Shown: piece after piece, positions 10,357 to 20,168 of the stretch
Numbering within the stretch: the first letter of the stretch is position 1
How the letters are laid out: each line of letters starts with the position of its first letter
Source: DASXMT01 sp963812965
GTDB lineage: Bacteria > Actinomycetota > Acidimicrobiia > Acidimicrobiales > RAAP-2
Direction: 5' to 3'
DNA: 64,000 nucleotides
Assembly: GCA_963812965.1 (NCBI GenBank)
Contig: CAWEXG010000004.1
Location: 93,125-157,124, forward strand
Notes under the pieces: model-generated
Seen by the model: only the letters and a program-made list of their open reading frames with translations
Told to the model about the DNA's origin: nothing
Database searches by the model: none
Position numbers and translations under genes: made by a program

Positions 10357-11802
10357 ATGACCACCACCGCCCCTGAGCCCACTACGACTGAAACCCTGGC
10401 CCCTGGCCGGGTTGTCGCCATCGCCGGACCGGTCATCGACGTGGAGTTCCCACCGCACGCCCTGCCGGAGATCAACACCGCGGTCGAGGTGGACATCGAG
10501 CTCGACAACGAGAAGATCGTGGTCACCGCCGAGGTAGCCCAGCAGATCGGTGACGGTCGGGTGCGCTGCGTCTGCCTCAAGGCCACCGACGGCCTGACCC
10601 GTGGCGCCGAGGTGCGGAACCTCGGCCACGGCCTCCGGGTCCCCGTGGGCGATGCCGTGCTCGGGCACGTCTTCAACGTGCTGGGCGAGCCGCTCGACAC
10701 GGACTCGATCGGCGAGGCCGAGGACTACTGGAACATCCACCGGGACGCACCGGACTTCGACACGTTGGAGCCCCGGGCGGTGATGTTCGAGACAGGTATC
10801 AAGGTCATCGACCTCCTGGAGCCGTATGTCCAGGGTGGGAAGATCGGTCTGTTCGGCGGGGCCGGCGTGGGGAAGACCGTGCTCATCCAGGAGATGATCA
10901 ACCGGGTCGCCACCAACCACGGCGGTGTGTCGGTCTTCGCCGGGGTGGGCGAGCGCACCCGTGAGGGAACCGACCTGTGGATCGAGATGCAGGAGTCCGG
11001 CGTCATCGAGAAGGCCGCCCTGGTCTACGGACAGATGGACGAGCCGCCCGGTGTCCGCCTCCGGGTGGCCCTGGCCGCGCTGACCATGGCCGAGTACTTC
11101 CGGGACGTGAAGAACCAGGACGTGCTCCTCTTCGTCGACAACATCTTCCGGTTCGTCCAGGCCGGCTCTGAGGTGTCCACGCTGTTGGGCCGCATGCCGT
11201 CGGCCGTCGGTTATCAGCCCACTCTGGCCGACGAGATGGGCGAGCTCCAGGAGCGGATCACCTCGACCCGAGGACGTTCGATCACCTCGCTCCAGGCCGT
11301 GTACGTTCCCGCGGACGACTACACCGACCCGGCGCCGTTCACCACGTTCACCCACCTCGACGCCACCACCGAGCTCTCCCGTGACATCGCCTCGTTGGGG
11401 ATCTACCCGGCGGTGGACCCGCTCACGTCCACCTCGAACATCCTCGCTCCTGAGGTCGTCGGCGATCGCCACTACAACGTCGCCCGCCGCGTCCAGAGCG
11501 TGCTGCAGCGCTACCGGGAGCTGCAGGACATCATCGCCATCCTCGGTCTGGACGAGCTCTCCGAGGAGGACCGGGTCACCGTGTCCAGGGCGAGGAAGAT
11601 CCAACGCTTCCTGTCCCAGCCGTTCAACGTGGGTGAGGTGTTCACCGGTCTGAAGGGTGTCACCGTGCCGGTCCAGGAGACCGTCGAGTCGTTCGAGGCC
11701 CTGGTGAACGGCGAGCTGGACGAAGTTCCCGAGCAGGCGTTCCTGAACGTGGGTGGGGCCGAGTCGGTGCTGGCCAAGGCCCACGCCCTCGAGTCCGAGT
11801 GA
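10357..11802 (+). CDS. atpD: ATP synthase F1 subunit beta
   Basis: The catalytic subunit: 481 residues and no frameshift. It has the Walker A loop GGAGVGKTV, the catalytic Glu in GVGERTREGTDLW, the Walker B strand DVLLFVDNIFRFVQAGSEVS, and the DELSEED motif written here as LDELSEEDR. The 137 bp gap to atpG is rich in short GACxGAC-type repeats, including two copies of gcagtatcgaca. A Thr/Pro-rich N-terminal extension of about 18 residues precedes the beta-barrel. Confidence 0.96.
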   Translation: MTTTAPEPTTTETLAPGRVVAIAGPVIDVEFPPHALPEINTAVEVDIELDNEKIVVTAEVAQQIGDGRVRCVCLKATDGLTRGAEVRNLGHGLRVPVGDAVLGHVFNVLGEPLDTDSIGEAEDYWNIHRDAPDFDTLEPRAVMFETGIKVIDLLEPYVQGGKIGLFGGAGVGKTVLIQEMINRVATNHGGVSVFAGVGERTREGTDLWIEMQESGVIEKAALVYGQMDEPPGVRLRVALAALTMAEYFRDVKNQDVLLFVDNIFRFVQAGSEVSTLLGRMPSAVGYQPTLADEMGELQERITSTRGRSITSLQAVYVPADDYTDPAPFTTFTHLDATTELSRDIASLGIYPAVDPLTSTSNILAPEVVGDRHYNVARRVQSVLQRYRELQDIIAILGLDELSEEDRVTVSRARKIQRFLSQPFNVGEVFTGLKGVTVPVQETVESFEALVNGELDEVPEQAFLNVGGAESVLAKAHALESE

Positions 11803-11820
11803 TCGGCTCGGTCCGGATCG

Positions 11821-12354
11821 ATGGCTGACGACAACCTCTTCTTCGTGCAGGTGGTGGCGCCGGAACGGGTGCTGCTCGCTGACGAGCACGCGGAGCAGGT
11901 CATCATGCGGACGGCCGATGGCGACATCACGTTCCTGAACGGGCACACCCCGCTGGTCGGTGCCGTGGAGCCGTGCGTGGTCCGGGTGGTGCACGACGGC
12001 GGTGACGAGGAGAAGGTCGCCGTGCACGGTGGCTTCGTCCAGGTGGAGCAGCATGCCGATGAGCAGGGCACGGAGCCTGTCGGCGGGGCCGGTACGACCG
12101 TGGCCGCCGGCACCCGCGTCACCGTGCTGGCCAGCGTGGCCGAGCTGGCCGAGGAGATCGATGCCGAGCGGGCACGAGTCGCTCTCGAGTCTGCCCAGGC
12201 CCGGGTGACCGAGCTCACGGCGGCAGCGTCCGGCCGGGGGGGCGGGGCGGACGAGGACGAGACCGATACGGAGCTGGTCGACGCAGAAGCGGCTGTGCGT
12301 CGGGCGGAGGTCAGGCTCGAGGCCACCGGCGCCGGAGCAGGCGTCAACGCCTGA
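11821..12354 (+). CDS. atpC: ATP synthase F1 subunit epsilon
   Basis: The beta-sandwich subunit that controls hydrolysis. Residues 1-90 hold the sandwich (FFVQVVAPERVLLADEHAE, GHTPLVGAVEP, VAVHGGFVQVE). At 177 residues it exceeds the usual 120-140. The extra length is an Ala/Glu/Arg-rich helical C-terminus interrupted by a Gly/Asp/Glu linker (GRGGGADEDETDTE). It closes the operon and converges with glpX, with 38 bp between the stops. Confidence 0.9.
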   Translation: MADDNLFFVQVVAPERVLLADEHAEQVIMRTADGDITFLNGHTPLVGAVEPCVVRVVHDGGDEEKVAVHGGFVQVEQHADEQGTEPVGGAGTTVAAGTRVTVLASVAELAEEIDAERARVALESAQARVTELTAAASGRGGGADEDETDTELVDAEAAVRRAEVRLEATGAGAGVNA

Positions 12355-12392
12355 TCACCCGGCCGGTGCGGGGTGCACGTGTTGCCTGGGCA

Positions 12393-13388
12393 CTAGTTGA
12401 ACTCGATGGCGCTGTACTCGCTCAGCTTGTGCAGGGGATGGTGGGCGGAGATGAGCCGGACCGTTCCCGACTTTGATCGCATGACCAGTGATTGGGTGAT
12501 GGCCCCCGCCTCGTTGTAGCGGACACCGTGCAGCAGCTCGCCGTCGGTGATGCCGGTGGCGGCGAAGAAGCAGTTGTCGCCCCGTACCAGATCGTCGGTG
12601 GTGAGGACCTTGTCCAGGTCGTAGCCGGCATCCAGGGCGGCTGAGCGCTCGCTGTCGTCCCTGGGCCACAGGCGCCCCTGGATCTCGCCGCCCATGCTCT
12701 TCAGAGCGGCGGCGGCGATGACCCCTTCGGGGGTGCCGCCCACACCGAAGAGAATGTCGACGCCGGACTCGGGCCAGGCAGTGGCGATGGCACCGGCCAC
12801 GTCGCCATCGGTGATCAGGCGGATACGGGCTCCCGCTTCCCTGATCTCGCCGATGATCTCGGTATGTCGGGGGCGATCGAGGATCACGGCGGTCACGTCC
12901 CGTACCGAGGTTCCCTTGGCCTTGGCCACTGCTTCGAGGTTCTCGGCGACCGGCCGGGTGATGTCGATAGCGCCGATGGCGCGCGGTCCGACGGCCAGCT
13001 TCTCCATGTAGACGCACGGTCCCGGGTCGAACATGGTGCCCTCTTCGGACATGGCGATGACCGCCAGTGCCCCTCCCCGGCCCAGAGCAGTGGGCGTCGT
13101 CCCGTCGATGGGGTCGACGGCGATGTCGGCCTTCGGGGGCGTGCCGTCACCGATCCGCTCGCCGTTGAAGAGCATGGGCGCGTTGTCCTTCTCGCCCTCG
13201 CCGATGACGACGACACCGTCCATGGCGATGGACGACAGCACGATGCGCATGGCGTTGACGGCGGCGCCATCGGCACCTTCTTTGTCGCCCCGTCCCATCC
13301 AACGGGATGCAGCGAGGGCAGCAGCTTCGGTGACCCGGACGAGCTCCATGGCCAGGTTGCGATCAGGGGCTTGCGAGGATGAGTTCAC
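12393..13388 (-). CDS. glpX: Class II fructose-1,6-bisphosphatase
   Basis: GlpX hydrolyses fructose 1,6-bisphosphate in gluconeogenesis. The product has the metal-binding DPIDGTTPTALGRGG motif, GEGEKDNAPML upstream of it, the ITDGDVAGAI segment, GVGGTPEGVIAAAALK and the C-terminal ATGITDGELLHGVR. A GTG at 13388 gives 331 residues and an N-terminus typical of the family (RNLAMELVRVTEAAALAA); the open frame extends to 13541 but that part is not conserved. The gene is divergent from murA. Confidence 0.93.
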   Translation of the reverse strand: MNSSSQAPDRNLAMELVRVTEAAALAASRWMGRGDKEGADGAAVNAMRIVLSSIAMDGVVVIGEGEKDNAPMLFNGERIGDGTPPKADIAVDPIDGTTPTALGRGGALAVIAMSEEGTMFDPGPCVYMEKLAVGPRAIGAIDITRPVAENLEAVAKAKGTSVRDVTAVILDRPRHTEIIGEIREAGARIRLITDGDVAGAIATAWPESGVDILFGVGGTPEGVIAAAALKSMGGEIQGRLWPRDDSERSAALDAGYDLDKVLTTDDLVRGDNCFFAATGITDGELLHGVRYNEAGAITQSLVMRSKSGTVRLISAHHPLHKLSEYSAIEFN

Positions 13389-13588
13389 AAGTGTCGACGA
13401 TAGTTGCTGTACCTCGTGCGGACCGGATCCGTTCCATCGGCTGAGACCGGCTGTGGCCTCCGTCCCAGGTGGATGTGGGAACAGGGTGCGCTTGCCCGGA
13501 AGGAGCCACATTGAGTGGGCAATATAGGGGGGCTCGCCCACGATAGGTAGTCACCCGGTTGCGTTGTTGGGCGGGGCATACTGTTTCG

Positions 13589-14884
13589 GTGCCATTGCTG
13601 GAGGACCGGTTCGTCGTCTCGTCCAACGGACCACTGTCGGGAACGGTCCGAGCCGGCGGCGCCAAGAACTCGGCGCTGAAGCTCATGGCGGCGTGCCTGT
13701 TGGCGGACGGTCGCCATGTCCTGACCAACGTTCCCCAGATCACCGACGTCGACATCATGGCCGAGGTCCTCACCGCCATGGGTGTCACCGTGACCCGGGG
13801 CACCACTCCCGACGAGCTGGTGGTGGACACCCCGGTCGACGTGCTGCCCGAGGCGCCGTACGACTTGGTGGAGAAGATGCGTGCGTCGGTGGTGGTGCTC
13901 GGCCCGTTGCTGGCCCGGCACGGCAGGGCACGGGTGTCGATGCCTGGAGGCGACGACTTCGGGTACCGCCCCATCGACATGCACCTCCACGCCCTCGAAG
14001 CGTTGGGTGCGGCGTTCGAGTCGTCCCATGGGTATGTCGAGGGAACGGTGGAGAGCACGGTGGCGGGGAGACCTCGGCTGGTGGGCACCCGAGTGGTCTT
14101 GGAGTACCCGAGCCATACCGCCACCGACAACGTGTTGATGGCCGCGGTGCTGGCCAAGGGCACCACCGTCATCGAGAACGCCGCCCGTGAGCCCGAGCTG
14201 TGCGACCTGGCCGCGTTCCTCAACGCCATGGGGGCCAAGGTCCGTGGTGCCGGCACCTCTCGGATCGAGGTGGAGGGGGTCGACTGCCTGCATCCCGCCC
14301 GTCATCGGGTCGTCGCCGACCGGGTGGTGACCGCCACGTTTCTGGCCGCCGCCGGTCTGGCCGGTGGCGCCGTTGTGGTGGAGGACGCTCGTATCGACCA
14401 CATGGACATGCTGGTCCGGAAGCTGACCCAGACGGGGATGCACATCACCCAGGGCCCCGATGGGCTGCGGGCCGAGCGGGATCCGGCACACCGGCCCCGG
14501 GCAGTCGACATCGCCACGCTGCCGTACCCCGGGGTGGCCACGGACTATAAGCCGCTCATGGTGACCTTGCTCACCGTGGCCGACGGGGTGAGCATCGTGA
14601 CCGAGAACCTGTTCTCCGGTCGGTTCCGTTATGTCGAGGAGCTCCGGCGCATGGGCGCGGACATCCGCACCGAAGGGCACCACGCCGTGGTCCGTGGTGT
14701 GCCCCGCCTGTCGGGTGCGCCCGTCCGGTCGTCCGATATCCGAGCCGGTGCGGCGTTGGTGCTGGCCGGGTTGGCGGCCGAGGGGGAGACCTCGGTCTCC
14801 GGCGCCCACCACGTGGACCGGGGCTACGAGGACTTCGCCGGCAAGCTGCAGTCGCTCGGCGCCAACGTCGTCCGAGCCACCTGA
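13589..14884 (+). CDS. murA: UDP-N-acetylglucosamine 1-carboxyvinyltransferase, Asp-type active site
   Basis: MurA transfers enolpyruvate to UDP-GlcNAc in the first committed step of peptidoglycan synthesis. The sequence has the EPSP-synthase fold repeats, GAKNSALKLMAA at the N-terminus and the catalytic loop MPGGDDFGYRPIDMH. In most bacteria the residue after PGG is the Cys that fosfomycin alkylates; here it is Asp (residue 122), as in mycobacteria and chlamydiae, so fosfomycin insensitivity is expected. The start chosen is GTG 13589; a TTG at 13559 would add ten residues. No frameshift is seen over 431 residues. Confidence 0.92.
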   Translation: MPLLEDRFVVSSNGPLSGTVRAGGAKNSALKLMAACLLADGRHVLTNVPQITDVDIMAEVLTAMGVTVTRGTTPDELVVDTPVDVLPEAPYDLVEKMRASVVVLGPLLARHGRARVSMPGGDDFGYRPIDMHLHALEALGAAFESSHGYVEGTVESTVAGRPRLVGTRVVLEYPSHTATDNVLMAAVLAKGTTVIENAAREPELCDLAAFLNAMGAKVRGAGTSRIEVEGVDCLHPARHRVVADRVVTATFLAAAGLAGGAVVVEDARIDHMDMLVRKLTQTGMHITQGPDGLRAERDPAHRPRAVDIATLPYPGVATDYKPLMVTLLTVADGVSIVTENLFSGRFRYVEELRRMGADIRTEGHHAVVRGVPRLSGAPVRSSDIRAGAALVLAGLAAEGETSVSGAHHVDRGYEDFAGKLQSLGANVVRAT

Positions 14885-14934
14885 TCCCACAGGCTGGCGA
14901 GCCGGTCCCCGACCCCGGATACGCTTCGAACCCG

Positions 14935-15969
14935 ATGCGAAACCACCGCTCTGCCGATCCCGCCACGCTGTTCGACGCCGCGTGCGCCGGGGACCGTGCG
15001 GCGCTGGCCCGCCTCCTCTCGTTTGTCGAGCGGGGAGGGGAGCAGTCCCGCAACGTTGCCCGCCTGGTCTATCGAACGCCCGGGCAGGCCTACACGGTGG
15101 GGATGACCGGTGCACCCGGGTCCGGGAAGTCGACCTTGACCGATCGCCTGGTCGCCGCTGCTCGTCAGGACGGGCTTCGTGGCAGCTCCCTGCAGCCTGC
15201 AGGCCCTGATCAGGTCGCAGTCCTGGCCATCGATCCCTCGTCTCCGTTCACCGGTGGCGCCATACTCGGGGACAGGGTTCGCATGCAGGGCCACGCCCTC
15301 GACGACGGCGTCTACATCCGCTCCATGGCTACCCGGGGCCACCTCGGCGGGCTGGCGTTGGCTGTGCCCGACGCTGTTCGGGTCCTGTCCGCCGTGGGTC
15401 TACCCCTCGTGTTGGTGGAGACGGTCGGAGTCGGCCAGGTCGAGGTGGAGGTGGCGTCGGCCACCGACACCACCGTGGTGGTGGTGAACCCCGGTTGGGG
15501 TGACACCATCCAGGCCAACAAGGCCGGTCTGCTGGAGATCGCCGACCTGTTCGTCATCAACAAGGCAGATCGGCCCGGTGCCAAGGAGACCCGCCATGAC
15601 CTCGAGGGCATGCTCGACCTCACCGAGCTGGGCGAGTGGCGGCCGCCCATCGTCGATACCGTCGCCTCTACCGGTGACGGTATCGAGGAGCTGTGGTCGG
15701 CAATTGCCGACCACCGGACCTACCTGGTCGACAACGACCTTCTGGACACCCTCCGGCGTGAGCGGCTGGAGCGGGAGCTCCACCAGGTCTTGGTGGCGCG
15801 GGTTGCAGAGCAGGTCGAGGCGTTGCGGGAAGCATCCGGGTATTCCGCCGTGATCGAGGCGCTGGCTGCCGGCGAGCTCGATCCCTACGAGGCCAGTGAT
15901 CGGCTCCTGACCGGTAGTGGCTTGCCGGTTCTTAACGAAGAGCTGTCACGGGGACAGGACCCGTCATAG
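14935..15969 (+). CDS. meaB: Methylmalonyl-CoA mutase chaperone GTPase, MeaB/ArgK family
   Basis: MeaB-type G proteins protect and reload the B12-dependent methylmalonyl-CoA mutase. The 344-residue product has Walker A (GAPGSGKST, residues 60-68), AIDPSSPFTGGAILGDR, the switch region MATRGHLGG, VETVGVGQVEVEVASATD and the base-recognition motif NKAD. All are diagnostic for the family. No mutase gene is in the window. The enoyl-CoA hydratase that follows suggests fatty-acid or branched-chain catabolism. Confidence 0.92.
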   Translation: MRNHRSADPATLFDAACAGDRAALARLLSFVERGGEQSRNVARLVYRTPGQAYTVGMTGAPGSGKSTLTDRLVAAARQDGLRGSSLQPAGPDQVAVLAIDPSSPFTGGAILGDRVRMQGHALDDGVYIRSMATRGHLGGLALAVPDAVRVLSAVGLPLVLVETVGVGQVEVEVASATDTTVVVVNPGWGDTIQANKAGLLEIADLFVINKADRPGAKETRHDLEGMLDLTELGEWRPPIVDTVASTGDGIEELWSAIADHRTYLVDNDLLDTLRRERLERELHQVLVARVAEQVEALREASGYSAVIEALAAGELDPYEASDRLLTGSGLPVLNEELSRGQDPS

Positions 15970-16011
15970 GGAGAGCGGTAGATCACACCGTACCGTGGGC
16001 TACCGTGCGGT

Positions 16012-16834
16012 GTGGCTCCTGACACAACTGCCGACGCAGCTCGTGAACCCGCTTCGAGCACCGACGCGTTCGTCTCTCTCGAACGCCGGGACGACGGTGT
16101 CGCCCTGGTCCGTCTCGACCGTCCGAAGGCGAACGCCCTCTCGGCCGAGCTGCTCACCCAGCTGCGTGCCGTAGTCGACGAGCTGGCCTCCGACCTTGCC
16201 TGGCGCCGTGGTCGTGTGGGGCGGCCCCCGTATCTTCGCCGCCGGTGCCGACGTCTCCGAGTTCGCCGCTCCCGGTGCCGCCGGAGGAGTTGCCGACCGT
16301 TTCCGTGCCGTTGGTGATGCACTGGCAGCGTTACCCCGGCTGGTCGTCGCTGCCGTGAACGGGTACGCCTTGGGCGGCGGGTGTGAGCTGGCGCTGGCTT
16401 GCGACCTGCGGGTAGCGGCAGACAACGCCACGTTCGGCCAGCCCGAGGTGCTGCTCGGCATCGTCCCCGGCGGTGGCGGCACCCAACGCCTGGCCCGGTT
16501 GGTCGGTCCGTCACGGGCCAAGGATCTGGTGCTCACCGGTCGCCAGGTCCGGGCGGAGGAGGCGTTGGCCATGGGGTTGGTCGACCGGGTGGTCCCCCGG
16601 GATGCGGTACTCACCGAGGCCCTGGCCATCGCTGCTGCCGTGGCCGGTGGGGCCGTAGCTGCCCAGGCGTTGGCCAAGCAGGCCATCGACGGCGGACTGG
16701 ACACCTCGCTGGCTCACGGTCTCGACGGCGAGAAGGCAGCGTTCGTGGCGTCGTTCGAGACGGAGGACGCCACCATCGGCATCGAGTCGTTCCTCGCCAA
16801 CGGTCCCGGTCAGGCGCGTTTCACTGGGCGATGA
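16012..16834 (+). CDS. Enoyl-CoA hydratase/isomerase family protein (one frameshift)
   Basis: A crotonase-fold enzyme acting on acyl-CoA thioesters. Visible elements are the oxyanion-hole motif FAAGADVSEFAA, the first active-site Glu in GGGCELALACDLR and the second in QPEVLLGIVPGGGGTQRL. Both glutamates indicate a true hydratase. The frame moves forward one base near 16200, between VVDELASDL and GAVVVWGG. The GTG start at 16012 is about 40 bp after meaB. The substrate cannot be told from sequence. Confidence 0.9.
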
Positions 16835-16838
16835 AGGG

Positions 16839-18730
16839 ATGAGCGAGCCCGTCCTGTCCACGTCCGGTTCGACCGGCTCTCTCTCTGTGCCCCGCTCTGC
16901 CGCACCCGGTTCTGCCATGCCGAACCCCACCGATCCAGACCCCACCGGTCCTACTGCGGAGCAGCTCATCCAGCAGCCAGTGGCTGCGACCGTGCCCACA
17001 CCGGCAGGAGAACCCCTGCCACCACCGGAGCAGGATCCGCGCTGGTTTCAGCGAGCGGTCTTCTACGAGGTGCTCATCCGGGGCTTCTTCGACGGGAACG
17101 ACGACGGCACCGGCGATCTGCCCGGCCTCATCGCCAAGCTCGACTATCTCCAGTGGCTCGGTGTCGACTGCCTGTGGCTCCTTCCTTTCTACCCTTCGCC
17201 CCTTCCGCGACGGTGGCTACGACATCAGCGACTACTTCACGGTGCACCCCGACTACGGCACGGTGGAGGACCTGCGGACGCTGTTGCGGGAGGCCCACGC
17301 TCGTGGCATCCGGGTCATCGCCGATCTGGTCATCAACCACACCAGCGACCAGCATCCGTGGTTCATCGAGTCCCGTCAGAGCCGAGACAATCCCAAGGCC
17401 GACTGGTACGTCTGGAACGACGACGACCAACGGTGGCCCGAGGCCCGTATCGTCTTCGTCGACGTCGAGCGGTCCAACTGGGCCTACGACCCGGTGCGTG
17501 AGCAGTACTACTGGCATCGCTTCTACTACACACCAGCCGGATCTCAACTACGAGAACCCCGAGGTGGCCGACGCCATTCTCGACGTGGTCCGGTTCTGGC
17601 TCGATATAGGGCTCGACGGCTTCCGACTCGATGCGGTGCCTTTCCTCTACCAAGAGGACGGGACCGCAGGGGAGAACCTGCCAGCCACCCACGCGTTCAT
17701 CCGGAGGGTTCGATCCGAGCTCGACATCAAGTACCCCGGGCGGATCCTCCTGGCCGAGGCCAATGGGTGGCCGGCCGACGTGGCCGACTACTTCGGTGAC
17801 GACGACGAGTGCCATCTCTGCTTCCACTTCCCGTTGATGCCGCGGTTGTTCATGGCCGTTCGGCGTGAGCAGCGGTACCCGATCACCGAGATCCTGGCGC
17901 AGACGCCAGCGGCTCCGCCCGGTGGCCAGTGGGCCATCTTCCTCCGCAACCACGACGAGCTCACCCTGGAGATGGTGTCCGACGAGGACCGGGACTACCT
18001 GTTCGCGGAGTACGCCAAGGACCCTCGTATGAAGCGGCACATGGGCATCGGCCGGCGGTTGGCCCCGTTGATCGACCGTGACCGCCGGTTGGCCGAGCTG
18101 CTCTACGCGTTGCTGCTGTCCCTGCCCGGAAGTCCCGTCCTCTACTACGGGGACGAGATGCAGATGGGCGACAACCTCTATCTAGGGGATCGGGACTCGG
18201 TCCGGACTCCGATGCAGTGGACGCCCGACCGGAACGGTGGTTTCAGCCGTGCCGACTTCGCCCAGCTGTACCTGCCCCCGCTCATGGACCCGGTCTACGG
18301 GTTCCAGGCGGTGAACGTGGAGGCCCAGCAGCGCAACCCGAGCTCGTTCCTGCACTGGATCCGACGCATGCTGGGTGTCCGTCGTGACTTCCCTGTGTTC
18401 GGGACGGGTGAGTTCGAGGTCCTGCCCTGCTCCAACCCGTCCGTGTTGGCGTTCGTCCGTATCGAGCAGGCGACCGACGGAAATCCCGTGCTGTGCATCC
18501 ACAACTTGAGCCGGTTCGCCCAGCCGGCCGAGCTCTACATGGGACGCTGGCACGGTCTCCAGCCGGTGGAGCTGTTGGGCCGGGTACCGTTTCCCCTGGT
18601 GGGCATCGATCCGTATCCGGTCACACTCGCACCCTACGGCTACCAGTGGTTCGAGCTGGTGGAGCCGGTGGTGTCGCTGACCGGGGAGCTGTCGCTCGTG
18701 GTGGACGCTTCTGTCGAGGCACTGTCGTGA
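16839..18730 (+). CDS. treS: Trehalose synthase / maltose glucosyltransferase (two frameshifts)
   Basis: TreS interconverts maltose and trehalose, and in actinobacteria feeds maltose to maltokinase and the GlgE glucan pathway. A Pro/Thr-rich leader of about 65 residues precedes the GH13 domain: FYEVLIRGFFDGNDDGTGD, VINHTSDQHPWF, the nucleophile motif DGFRLDAVPFLY, the acid/base LLAEANGWP and the FLRNHDELTLEM transition-state Asp. The frame shifts forward one base near 17205 and near 17535; the neighbouring residues join cleanly. The stop overlaps the GTG start of the maltokinase gene. Confidence 0.93.
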
Positions 18731-20064
18731 ACGTCTTCGAGGCACCCGACACCGAGCTGCCACCGGCGTCGAACCAGGCGCGCTGGCCGAGCTGGTGGTC
18801 GCGTTCGTCTACCGCCAATCGGGGTGGATGGGCACCGCTGGGCAGGCAGTGGTCGAACCTCGAGCCGTCGTCGGTGTCGATCGCGCAGTGCCGACGTGAT
18901 CCGTTCCGGGCGCCCCGGTCTGATCTCGGTGGTGTCCGAAGTGGTCGGCATGGTCGTGCACGTCGTGTTGGGACTGCGGGCTCCCGGGGACGACGTCCAG
19001 TTCCTGGCCGACGCCGACGACGCCCCGCTCGGTCTGCTCGAGGACGAGCACGGGATGGCCGTGGTCTTCGACGCCCTCTCCGACGCCGAGCTGGCCCTGC
19101 TGCTACTGGGCACGGTGGCCGAGGACCAGGGCGAGCTGCAGCGGGTGCGCCGTGGATCGGTCACCGCCGACTCGCTCACGCTGACCTTCGACGACCGCCT
19201 GTCGTTCACCGTCTTCCAGCAGCTCCCCGTGGAACCGGGACCGCACACCGGGCTCGAGCTTCGTCGTTGCCCTCGACGAGGTGGGGTTCAACCATGTGCC
19301 CGCCCCCTGTGCCTTATGGCGTCGGGACGGGAGGGATCTCGGCATCGTTCAGGAGTACCAGGCCGGTGGCACCGGCGGGTGGGCCCTGGCCCTGACGTCG
19401 CTCCGTGATCTGTACGCCTCGGGTACATCGCCCGAGCACGCCGGGGGGGACTTCGCCACCGAGGCTCGACATCTCGGCACCATGACGGCGCGCATGCATC
19501 TCGCTCTCGACCAGGCCTTCGGTCACCGGCCGGGCAACGTCGCCACGTGGGCTACGTCGATCGAGGAGGTGGTCCGTTCTGCCGACCCTGCGCTGCTCGA
19601 CGACGATGGCGTTGCCGACCTGCTCGCCGACCTCCGGCTCCTGTCCCGCCAACAGCGCTGCGATCAGGACCCACGGGGACTTTCATCTGGGTCGGGTGGC
19701 CCGAACGGACGAGGGGTGGTTCGTCGCTGACTTCTCGCCTGGGGGGACCTTAGGACCAACGGTCGCTTCCCTGTCGTCTGCCGATCCGGTCTTTCGCTCC
19801 CCGCTGGCCGACGTGGCCGACATGTTGTGGTCCTTCCACCACGTCGCCGACGTGGCAGCCATCGAACGCGATCCGGCTGGTCGTCTGCAGCTGTCCGAGC
19901 TGGCCATGGCCTGGGAGGTCCGGAACCGGTGGGCGTTCCTGATGAGCTACTTGGCGACGCCGGGGATCGATGCACTGGTGCCTCCGGTCCATGACGTGGT
20001 GCGCAACCTGACGGCAGCGTTCGAGCTCGAGCGTTCGGCTACCAGGCAGACACTGCGTACCTGA
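18727..20064 (+). CDS. mak: Maltokinase (frameshifted)
   Basis: Maltokinase phosphorylates maltose to maltose 1-phosphate for GlgE. It lies directly after treS and overlaps its stop, the usual actinobacterial order. The kinase-like C-terminal lobe shows THGDFHLGRV (catalytic loop), VADFSPGG (metal-binding Asp) and LADVADMLWSFHHVA. The canonical metal motif is DFEG, so the Glu-Gly is replaced here by Ser-Pro. The N-terminal cap domain is legible as LISVVSEVV and VHVVLGLRAPGDDVQ. Frame changes of one base occur near 18790-18900, 19262 and 19660. Reconstructed length is about 445 residues. Confidence 0.85.
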
Positions 20065-20077
20065 CCCTGCGCTGGTG

Positions 20078-20100
20078 CCGATCACTGCTTCAGTGATCGG
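20078..20100. terminator. Perfect hairpin between convergent maltokinase and galT genes
   Basis: CCGATCACTG and CAGTGATCGG form a 10-bp perfect stem with a three-base loop, 14 bp after the maltokinase stop. There is no U-run, as is common in high-GC actinobacteria. It probably ends transcription from both sides. A 14-base direct repeat (gtcggtatctcggg) follows at about 20100 and 20125. Confidence 0.6.
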
Positions 20101-20168
20101 GTCGGTATCTCGGGAGTGACCTAGTCGGTATCTCGGGGCTCTACGTCGGCCCCAGGGGACGCCTGTTC

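Noticed and set aside
9649..12054. An 801-codon open frame on the reverse strand
   Set aside because: Antisense to atpG, atpD and atpC; no domain is recognisable and the composition is that of a shadow frame.
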